DNA of 64,000 nt, taken from NCBI RefSeq assembly GCF_002940685.1, contig NZ_PNFP01000004.1, positions 124,001-188,000 of the forward strand. Reading direction: 5' to 3'. Both the position numbers and the translations under genes were made by a program. This document shows positions 57,250 to 64,000 of this stretch, piece by piece. Numbering within the stretch: position 1 is the stretch's first letter; the number at the start of each line of letters is the position of its first letter. Below the pieces are notes generated by a model, which made no database searches, had not been told where the DNA came from, and was given only the letters and a program-made list of their open reading frames with translations. Origin of the DNA: Ensifer adhaerens (lineage in GTDB: Bacteria > Pseudomonadota > Alphaproteobacteria > Rhizobiales > Rhizobiaceae).

Positions 57250-60200
57250 TTGGAACTCGAAGATGCTGCGGAAGACGCCCGGCGCGATGATCGACAAGGG
57301 ATTGATCGTCAGCTTGGGCTGATTGAACGGGCCGTTGAGCTTGAAGGTGATGCCGAGCAGGCCACGGTCGCGGCCGTTGCCGAGAAGCACGCCGATCAGC
57401 GGCAGTTCGCCGAAGATGCGGTTGAGGCCATAGGCAGGCATGAAGGTGCCGGTCATGTCCATGATGCCGTTGTTGTCGCGAACAGTCCCCTGGAACGTCG
57501 CGCCGACATCCGTGCCGCGCAGGACGCCGCCGTCGACGCGGATCGCGCCGCGGTCGAGCGCAAGCTGGGCGAAGCCGCGCTCGAACCGGGCCGAGCTCAC
57601 GTCGATGTCGCGGCGCACGGCCTGATTGAGGCTCCGGCCGTCCGCGCCTGTCGGCGTCGACACCATCGATTGCAGGCGCTGTTCGCCGACAAGCTGGAAC
57701 TTGCGGATATCGACGCTGCCGCGCCAGGAGCGGCCACCGCGGTCGCGCAGCTTGAGATTGAGCAGGCCGCCGCGCATGTTCTGGTAGATGTCGGCAAACC
57801 GCGCCAGCGCCCCGGCGTCGCCGGAGGTCAGTTCCAGCGTGTTGTCGGCGCCGGCCTTGGCGAGCCGGGCGACGAGCGCCTGGCCGCTGCTGGTGACGGC
57901 CGAAAGATTGACGTCCTCGATCTGGCGCCCGCGCTCGCCATAGACGAGATTGACGTTGGACAGGAACTCGCCGTTGAAGCCGGTAACGCGGCCAAGCTGC
58001 GCCTTGATCGTGACATCGTCGCCCGCGTCCTGGCTCTGATCGCTTCCGGCCTTCAGCTGGGCCAGGATCGGCCTGATGTCGGCAGCGGCACCCGTCAAGA
58101 CCGCTGTGTAGCCGCCCTTGTTGCGGTCGACGGAGACCTTGAAGTCATCTCCCTGTGCCAGGCGCACATTGTCGAAATCGGCCGATACGAGGCCGCCATC
58201 GTCGACATGCAGAGCGCCGCGCGCGCCGAAGCCGTCGCCGGAAATGGCGAAGTCGCTGATACTGGCCCCATCGTCGCCTTCGCTTGAGACGAACTGCGCC
58301 TCGGCGGGTATGCCCACGCCCTTGCTCCAGCCGATCCAGGGAAGCGAAAGCGCAGCCTTGGCGAGCCCGATCTTCACTTTTTGCTTGCCGGTCTCGTCGA
58401 TCGTCACATCTATGGCGATCGGTCCGGAGATGATGCGCGACAGGCCCGGCGTGAGGTTCCGCCAGACGGCATCGTCGAGCGTGCCGAAAATCCGGCGCGA
58501 GCGTTTCACGGTCGAGTTCGATTCGACCGGCTCCGTCAGGACGACCTTGATCTTGGCCCCTTCAACGCGGGCGTCGGCATCAAGGAGCGCCTGCTGATTG
58601 TCCACCCGGAAGGTGCCGACGATGTCTTCGGCCGAGCGTCCGAACATCGCCTTGTTCACCGTAACGCCGTCAAGCTGCATCTCCACCTGATAGAGCGGCT
58701 TCGGCGGATGCTGGTCCGAGATCAGTCCGAAGCGCGCCCCGACGACGGCCGTCAACGGGCCGCTGAAATCCTCCGGCAGCAGCGGTGTCTTCTGCAGCGC
58801 CTGGATCGGCTTGTAGCTGACGAGTTCGGCGATCGCGTCGGCATTTCCGCCGACCTCGATCTTCATCTCGGCCATAAGAGGTTTGGTGTAGACGTCGGGC
58901 AGGATGAATTCGCCGCCGTTGAGCGCGACCGAGCGTCCCGACGGGAAGAAGGCGGTGCCTTCCTCGATCCGGGCGGTCATGCGCTGGCCGCTCAGCTTGA
59001 ATTTTCCGGCCGTGTCGCGCAGCGGCGGTATTTCGCCCGTGATGTTGATGCGCGTGTCGTCGATATCGAAGTTGATGTTGAGTTCCTGCTCGTTGAGCTT
59101 CAGTTCGCCTTCGTTGTTGGCGATTCGGCCCTCGGCGACCGACACTTCGATGCGTGCATTGGTGACCGTGCCGCCGAAGAGGTTTGCGATCGCCCAGCGG
59201 CGGGCGCCCTTGGCCAGCCACCACGGCCACAATTGCTTGACGGCCGTCGCCTCCATGCGATCGCTGACCGAGGCGAAGCTGATCTGCGGCGAGGTCTTGC
59301 CGAAGGCGACCGAAAGCGAGCCGTACATGGAGCCGAGCGGGCTCGATACCGCGAGCTGATCGAAGATCAGCCGGCGCTTGTCCGACACGAAGCGACCATT
59401 TGCCTTGGCATCGAAGATCAGCGGCGGGTCGGCAACGTCTTCCGGCGCCGAGCTCGCGTTCTTCAGCAGGAGATCGATGGCGAAGCCCTTGTCCGTGGCG
59501 CCGGCAATCTTGTCGAGGTCGATGATCGCGCCGGTAAACGGAAAGGTCGAGCGGCCAATCTTGACCATCGACGGCAGGATCTCGACGGACGAGCGCTCGA
59601 AGTCATAGGCGACCTCCATCTGCGAGGCATTGAGCGTCGAGACGAGGTTGCCGGCATGGAATTCGCCCTTGGACGTGCGCACCGTTACGCGCAGATCCGG
59701 TTTCGCGTTCCCGGCTGCCCGTGTCGCCTTCAGTTGCAGCCCGGCCGACGCGACCACGCCGAAGGGCGGCTCCGAACCCGATTTGCCATGGTAGAAGAAT
59801 GGCGCGAGCGGCAGGTTGGTGATCGCCGCTTCGAAGCCGGTCACGTGTCCCTTGTCGCCAAGAGCGTCTGCGCTGAGATCGACATCCACCCCGTCGACCG
59901 TGACGCTGCCCTTCACGCTCATCGAGCCGCCGGCATCGCGGTTGAACTCAATCGCGTTGGCGACAATGGGGACGATGCGATCGCGCGAACCGATGACGGA
60001 GAAACTGAAATCCGAAAGCGTGACCGTCTGGCTGCCGCGGCCAGCCGCCATCTGCGACATGCGGTCCACGTGGGAGAATATTGCCTCCAGGGCATCGCCG
60101 ACGTCGGCAATGCGAATCCTGGTCAGATCGAGCGGTTCGCCGCGGGGCAGCAGCCCGGTGTCGAAATCGCCGCCTTCCGCTTCGAGGTTGGAGACGGCGA

Positions 60201-60639
60201 TCCGCCCGGTCACCAGCGCCAGCGGGTCGAGCGCGATCGAGATGGCGCGGAGCTTGGCGACCGGCTGGCCGGTGGACGCTTCGCTCAGTGCCACTTCGCG
60301 CGCCCTGAGCGCGATCGCGCCGCTTGCGGTCATGCGCACGACCGTGCTGCCGACCTCGGCGCGGTAGTTGTCGCCGAGCGCGGAATTGAGCGCGCTGCGC
60401 GCGCGCGCGTTGAGCGTGCTGTCCATCAGCCCGCTTTCGATGACAACGACGAGGATTGCAGCGATGGACAGCGCAAGCAGCGACGTCAGCAGCGCAATCT
60501 TGGCGCACAGGCGCACGGCTCTGCTCTTGCGTGGCGCGTGCACGATCATGGGCTCGTGCGCCTGCGCCGAAGGCAACGCATGCAACGCGACGATGTCTTT
60601 CTTGCGAAAGCCGACTTTTTCGCCGCGGATCTCACTCAT
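57247..60639 (-). CDS. Large AsmA/YhdP-like membrane protein (DUF3971 type)
   Basis: 1,130 residues from ATG 60639. N-terminal cytosolic segment, one span at about 46-68, then a very long periplasmic beta-rich region: DUF3971 around 300-600 (WPWWLAKGARRWAIANLFGG) and an AsmA-like C-terminus with GTLDDAVWRNLTPG and FGELPLIGVLLGNGRDRG near the end. This shape matches the YhdP/TamB bridges that carry phospholipid to the outer membrane. The start is chosen where the basic N-terminus begins; the frame is open to 60786. Confidence 0.88.
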   Translation of the reverse strand: MSEIRGEKVGFRKKDIVALHALPSAQAHEPMIVHAPRKSRAVRLCAKIALLTSLLALSIAAILVVVIESGLMDSTLNARARSALNSALGDNYRAEVGSTVVRMTASGAIALRAREVALSEASTGQPVAKLRAISIALDPLALVTGRIAVSNLEAEGGDFDTGLLPRGEPLDLTRIRIADVGDALEAIFSHVDRMSQMAAGRGSQTVTLSDFSFSVIGSRDRIVPIVANAIEFNRDAGGSMSVKGSVTVDGVDVDLSADALGDKGHVTGFEAAITNLPLAPFFYHGKSGSEPPFGVVASAGLQLKATRAAGNAKPDLRVTVRTSKGEFHAGNLVSTLNASQMEVAYDFERSSVEILPSMVKIGRSTFPFTGAIIDLDKIAGATDKGFAIDLLLKNASSAPEDVADPPLIFDAKANGRFVSDKRRLIFDQLAVSSPLGSMYGSLSVAFGKTSPQISFASVSDRMEATAVKQLWPWWLAKGARRWAIANLFGGTVTNARIEVSVAEGRIANNEGELKLNEQELNINFDIDDTRINITGEIPPLRDTAGKFKLSGQRMTARIEEGTAFFPSGRSVALNGGEFILPDVYTKPLMAEMKIEVGGNADAIAELVSYKPIQALQKTPLLPEDFSGPLTAVVGARFGLISDQHPPKPLYQVEMQLDGVTVNKAMFGRSAEDIVGTFRVDNQQALLDADARVEGAKIKVVLTEPVESNSTVKRSRRIFGTLDDAVWRNLTPGLSRIISGPIAIDVTIDETGKQKVKIGLAKAALSLPWIGWSKGVGIPAEAQFVSSEGDDGASISDFAISGDGFGARGALHVDDGGLVSADFDNVRLAQGDDFKVSVDRNKGGYTAVLTGAAADIRPILAQLKAGSDQSQDAGDDVTIKAQLGRVTGFNGEFLSNVNLVYGERGRQIEDVNLSAVTSSGQALVARLAKAGADNTLELTSGDAGALARFADIYQNMRGGLLNLKLRDRGGRSWRGSVDIRKFQLVGEQRLQSMVSTPTGADGRSLNQAVRRDIDVSSARFERGFAQLALDRGAIRVDGGVLRGTDVGATFQGTVRDNNGIMDMTGTFMPAYGLNRIFGELPLIGVLLGNGRDRGLLGITFKLNGPFNQPKLTINPLSIIAPGVFRSIFEFQ

Positions 60640-61049
60640 CAGCGCGGACGTCCTCCGTTCGATACGAGTTTTGCCGGCGCCCCTTCTCCATCGTTTCGGG
60701 GGCGACCGCTTCTCGCTTCCTGTAGACCACATGTCGTCATGCCGAGTCACCAAGGGGTGCCGGACCATGCTGTGGAAAGGCACCACCTGCGATGGGAATC
60801 GCGCGCGCAGGCGACTGCAACGTTTCGTAGCGGCCGATGCCGTCCGAAACCTGTCGAATCTAGCACAAATGCGCTGGACGGCAGTCGACGATTTTCGCTA
60901 TGCCCAAGAGCGCCGCGCGCCTTGCGGCGCGCACATGGCGCTCTGGCACATCGAGCACTGCACGTTTTGCCCTCAGATCGGCAAAGACCAATAAAAACAT
61001 GCAGTAACGCGCGATTGTCTGCAAAACTTGGCGGAAGGAAGGTTTAATC
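60640..61049. other. Intergenic region between the AsmA-like gene and bcp
   Basis: 410 bases, divergent promoters expected. Contains a nested hairpin at 60908-60943. No gene supported on either strand; open frames lack ribosome sites. Confidence 0.55.
60908..60943. other. Nested GC hairpin, possible small RNA or control element
   Basis: GAGCGCC (60908-60914)/GGCGCTC (60937-60943) outside and GCGCGCC (60915-60921)/GGCGCGC (60926-60932) inside, loop TTGC, bulge ACAT: a 14-bp stem. No T-tract follows on either strand. Confidence 0.45.
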
Positions 61050-61517
61050 ATGGCAAGACCCGCTCCCGGAGATGTCGCTCCCGACTTCACCCTGCCGCGC
61101 GACGGCGGCGGCACGATCTCGCTCTCTGCCCTGCGCGGCCGCCCGGTCGTGCTGTTCTTCTATCCGAAGGACGACACGCAGGCCTGCACGCTTGAGGCGA
61201 TCTCGTTCTCGCAGCTTGCCGACGAATTCGCGGCATCCGGCATAGCGCTGATCGGGCTCTCGCCTGATTCGGTGAAGAAACACGACCGCTTCGCCAAGAA
61301 GCACAACCTGACGGTGACGCTGGCCGCCGACGAGGAGAAGTCTGCCGTCGATGCCTATGGCGTCTGGGTCGAGAAGATGATGTACGGGCGCAAGTATATG
61401 GGCGTCGAGCGCTGCACCTTCCTGATCGGCCCCGACGGCTTCGTCGCCAAGGTCTGGGAAAAGGTGAAGGTCGACGGCCACGCCCGCGAAGTCCTTGAAG
61501 CCGCAAAGGCGCTCTGA
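61050..61517 (+). CDS. bcp: Thiol peroxidase of the Bcp/PrxQ family
   Basis: 155 residues. Peroxidatic Cys46 in FFYPKDDTQACTLEA; partner Arg is in the GVERCTF stretch (a second Cys, about 121). Canonical PGCT reads QACT here. There is no Cys51, so the enzyme is of the 1-Cys or atypical sort. Reduces peroxides with thioredoxin. AAGGAAGG ribosome site. The next gene follows after 7 bp. Confidence 0.95.
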   Translation: MARPAPGDVAPDFTLPRDGGGTISLSALRGRPVVLFFYPKDDTQACTLEAISFSQLADEFAASGIALIGLSPDSVKKHDRFAKKHNLTVTLAADEEKSAVDAYGVWVEKMMYGRKYMGVERCTFLIGPDGFVAKVWEKVKVDGHAREVLEAAKAL

Positions 61518-61524
61518 GGAAGCG

Positions 61525-62352
61525 ATGACCGAGTTGCCCGTGTTTCACAGCTTGCGGGGCGGTGCCGTCGAAGCGATCCGCGCCGCGGACCTTGAGGTCA
61601 AGACCGCGCTCGCCCAGGAAGCCGCGCGGCGCTGGCAGCGCCGCACGCTGTCGCTGCGTTCGCCGCTCGACCGGCCGGTGCCGGTGCGCCCGGGCCGGCC
61701 CGACAAGCCGGTGCTGACGCCGCCGACGCAGGTCAAACGCCGGTCTCTCGGCTCGTTGAAGGGCCGCATCGCGCTCCTGCACTCCATCGCCCATATCGAA
61801 CTGAACGCCGTCGATCTCGCTCTCGATATCGTCGCCCGCTTTGCGACCGAGCCGGTGCCCAATTCCTTCTTTGACGGCTGGATGCGCGTCGCCTTCGAAG
61901 AGGCAAAGCATTTCCGCATGGTCCGTCAGCGCCTGAACGATCTCGGCGCCGACTATGGCGACCTGCCCGCCCACGACGGCCTCTGGCAAGCGGCGCACGA
62001 TACGCGCAACGACCTGACGGCACGGCTTGCCGTCGTGCCCCTCATCCTCGAAGCACGCGGTCTGGACGTGACGCCGGCGCTTCAGGCCAAGATGCGCGAA
62101 ACCGGCGACTTCGAGAGCGCGGCCGTGCTCGATGTCATCTACGAGGATGAGAAGGGCCACGTCGCCGTTGGTGCCAAATGGTTCCGCTTTCTGTGCGCCC
62201 GCGAGAAGAAGGATCCGGCGGCGACCTTCCAGGCGCTGGTGCGCGCCAATTTCCGCGGTCCGCTTAAGGCGCCGTTCAACGACATCGCCCGGGCGGAGGC
62301 CGGCCTGACGCCGTCCTTCTACCGCTCGATGACCGCGTCGACCAACCGCTAG
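61525..62352 (+). CDS. DUF455 ferritin-like protein
   Basis: 275 residues from ATG 61525. Four-helix ferritin-like motif: HSIAHIELNAVDLALD (first E/H pair), FEEAKHF, and DVIYEDEKGHVAVG, giving two ExxH-like pairs, a di-iron site in relatives. Function unknown, perhaps an oxidase or hydroxylase. Overlaps the operon of bcp (7-bp gap), which suits an oxidative role. Confidence 0.9.
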   Translation: MTELPVFHSLRGGAVEAIRAADLEVKTALAQEAARRWQRRTLSLRSPLDRPVPVRPGRPDKPVLTPPTQVKRRSLGSLKGRIALLHSIAHIELNAVDLALDIVARFATEPVPNSFFDGWMRVAFEEAKHFRMVRQRLNDLGADYGDLPAHDGLWQAAHDTRNDLTARLAVVPLILEARGLDVTPALQAKMRETGDFESAAVLDVIYEDEKGHVAVGAKWFRFLCAREKKDPAATFQALVRANFRGPLKAPFNDIARAEAGLTPSFYRSMTASTNR

Positions 62353-62457
62353 GCCGATATCACCTTCCCGCAATGATCCTTACCGATTGTTAACCCTAAC
62401 GAAGTGTAATGATCCGCAGGTGATGCGAGGCAACGCGCACATGGCGGGAGAGAACGG

Positions 62458-63792
62458 GTGTCTGGACATCAGGCAAATCGTGCCTTTGGAAAACGCAAAG
62501 AGAATCATGTTCTGATCCTCGCCAGTGGCGACAAGGTCCGGCACATGACCGTGCGCCCCTGGATGGCGGCGCTCGCCGTCTCCTTCGCCGGCGTCTGCAG
62601 CATCGGCTATCTTGCCGCCACCTCCTATCTGGTTCTGCGCGACGACCTCATCGGCGGCACGATTGCCCGCCAGGCCCGCATGCAGCATGAGTACGAGGAT
62701 CGGATCACGGCGCTGCGGGCGCAGGTTGACCGGGTCACCAGCCGGCAATTGCTCGACCAGCAGGTGGTCGAGGAGAAGGTCGAGAAGTTGTTGCGCCAGC
62801 AGATGGCGCTGACATCGCGCAACGGCAAGCTCGGCGCCCTGGTCGAAAGGGCGGAGAATTCCGGCGTGACGACGGCAACCGACGCGCCTGCCGCCATCGA
62901 ACCGCTTGCCTATGAAAAACGCGCCGATGCGAGCAGCAGCGGCAGTGTGAAGGCAATCGAGAAGCTGATGGGACTGAACGTTGCGCCGGTCAGTGCTGCG
63001 ACTGTCCCCGCCCTCGCCTACGCCGCGCCTTCTGTCGGCGAATCAAGTTCCGACCGCGCCGACCGGATTTTTTCCAAGGTCACGCTTTCGCTGAAGGATG
63101 TCGAGCGCGAGCAGATGGCGCGCGTCCAGCGGCTGACGGACGGTGCCGCCAGGACGTCGGACGCGATTCGCTCGATCGTCGGGCGCACCGGAGTCGATCT
63201 GCCCGTCGACGACGTTGCGGCGATGATCCCGGCCAGCGAAACATCCGGCTCGGCCGATACGGCGATTGGCGGTCCGTTCGTCGAGCCTGCGAGCAATGAC
63301 GATTTCGGCCGCTCGCTTGCAGCGCTTGATACCGCGCTCATCGAACTCGACCGCACGCGTGCGCAGGCGCGCAAGCTTCCATTCGGCAATCCCTCGCCGG
63401 CCAGCGACATAACCAGCGATTTCGGCAATCGGCTTGATCCGTTTCTCGGCCGCCTGGCACTCCACGCCGGCATCGATTTTCGCGCAACGATCGGTACGCG
63501 TATCCGCTCGGCAGCGCCCGGCACGGTTACCAATGCTGGGTTGACAGGGGGCTACGGAAACATGGTCGAGATCGACCACGGCAATGGCGTCTCCACCCGT
63601 TATGCCCACCTTTCCACCGTGCTGGTAAAGGCCGGCGACCAGGTGAAGGCGGGCGAAGTCATCGCCAAGTCCGGCAACACGGGGCGCTCCACCGGACCGC
63701 ACCTGCACTACGAAATCCGGCTGAACGGCGAGGCCGTGGACCCCATGCGGTTTCTGGACGCCAGCACCAAGCTTGCGGGCTATATGAACTGA
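62458..63792 (+). CDS. M23-family peptidoglycan endopeptidase (periplasmic, membrane anchored)
   Basis: 444 residues, GTG start at 62458 behind GGGAGAGA (ATG 62441 is out of frame). One span at about 35-58, a coiled coil 70-115, an acidic linker, then the LytM domain at about 325-435: HAGIDFRA with HxxxD, and HLHYEIRLNG with HxH. Cleaves peptidoglycan cross-bridges or activates amidases. Coiled coil and membrane anchor resemble EnvC/NlpD-type or DipM-like factors. Upstream gap has TTAACCCTAAC, a possible CtrA-like site. Confidence 0.93.
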   Translation: MSGHQANRAFGKRKENHVLILASGDKVRHMTVRPWMAALAVSFAGVCSIGYLAATSYLVLRDDLIGGTIARQARMQHEYEDRITALRAQVDRVTSRQLLDQQVVEEKVEKLLRQQMALTSRNGKLGALVERAENSGVTTATDAPAAIEPLAYEKRADASSSGSVKAIEKLMGLNVAPVSAATVPALAYAAPSVGESSSDRADRIFSKVTLSLKDVEREQMARVQRLTDGAARTSDAIRSIVGRTGVDLPVDDVAAMIPASETSGSADTAIGGPFVEPASNDDFGRSLAALDTALIELDRTRAQARKLPFGNPSPASDITSDFGNRLDPFLGRLALHAGIDFRATIGTRIRSAAPGTVTNAGLTGGYGNMVEIDHGNGVSTRYAHLSTVLVKAGDQVKAGEVIAKSGNTGRSTGPHLHYEIRLNGEAVDPMRFLDASTKLAGYMN

Positions 63793-64000
63793 CGCCGACG
63801 CGCGGTTCCGCTTGACAAGAAATGCGACAGATTCGCCACTATTTACCTTTTACTGCTTCAACGTGCTGGATTTCTTGACTTTCAGCGGCGTTCAGCTTAA
63901 GAGCGCGGCCACGTGCTCGTGCGTTTTCCATTGATCGATCAGTGTTCTATTGAACCGGAACGGAAACAGATTTCCCTTTGACCAATTTTGCTGACCTTGG
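63793..64000. other. Right-hand end, no gene seen
   Basis: 208 bases. AT-richer than average with CTTGACAAG at 63811-63819, which might be a -35 of a downstream gene. No ORF supported before the window ends. Confidence 0.4.

Noticed and set aside
58381-61047. Open frame of almost 890 codons antisense to the AsmA-like gene
   Set aside because: Same cause: third-position GC bias of a long real gene opens the opposite strand. No signal peptide or motifs.

Overview
The window is chromosomal DNA of high GC content from an alphaproteobacterium, most likely Rhizobiaceae and probably the Sinorhizobium/Ensifer group. The signs are: a suf operon in the order sufS2-B-C-D-S1-T-A with RirA- and Irr-type iron boxes; a tandem glycine riboswitch ahead of gcvTHP; an EcfG/RpoE2-type promoter; a RIME1-like intergenic element; and YcnI-PCuAC and CbpA-CbpM gene arrangements common in rhizobia. 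Almost all of it is dense, conserved core genome. I see no rRNA, CRISPR array, prophage or complete insertion sequence.

Layout: 1-1751 is the N-terminal half of carB (minus strand, cut by the window edge). 2273-8328 holds a YpfJ-type metallopeptidase, a divergent aldo/keto reductase-LysR pair, and two drug-efflux-type transporters (MFS, MATE). 8469-8731 encodes two tiny membrane proteins behind a stress-type promoter. 8959-12879 runs coaD, two cyclophilins, queA and tgt. 12905-16272 is a patch of small accessory genes (DUF4864, SRPBCC plus HTH regulator, GNAT, an unknown protein) ending in a degraded IS-like terminus before purC. 17732-25572 is a minus-strand housekeeping block (MBL hydrolase, tatD, metG, then holB, tmk, a DD-carboxypeptidase-like protein, rlpA), with a small plus-strand MazG-like gene between metG and holB.

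25883-32551 has tRNA-Ser(UGA), a CBS-BON protein, phosphoketolase, a glucoamylase-family protein and an ABC transporter whose ATPase motifs are destroyed. 32757-37261 has small envelope proteins, a CbpA/CbpM chaperone pair, and copper-handling genes. 37425-42036 is the riboswitch-controlled glycine cleavage operon. 42177-44128 is a PAS histidine kinase with a lone receiver. 44218-51457 is the seven-gene suf operon for Fe-S cluster assembly. 51682-63792 has two alpha/beta hydrolases, a diguanylate cyclase, anmK, tyrS, a giant AsmA-like protein, a peroxiredoxin, a ferritin-like DUF455 protein and an M23 peptidase.

The observations I rate highest are: (1) two unannotated 40- and 42-residue single-span proteins in tandem behind a perfect GGAAC-N17-CGTT promoter; (2) the suf promoter, where a TGA-N9-TCA box covers the -35 and a TTCTAAA/TTTAGAA palindrome covers the -10; (3) an ABC transporter lacking its Walker A lysine, signature, catalytic Glu and His, placed next to phosphoketolase; (4) a tRNA-guanine transglycosylase lacking three of four zinc ligands; (5) a DD-carboxypeptidase fold with two of three catalytic motifs altered; (6) a duplicated TTGTC-N5-GACAA operator that contains the whole promoter of an apparently leaderless regulator gene; and (7) a perfect 24-bp palindrome between the two efflux genes. 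No single large unknown system is obvious; the novelty lies in these small or degenerate elements.
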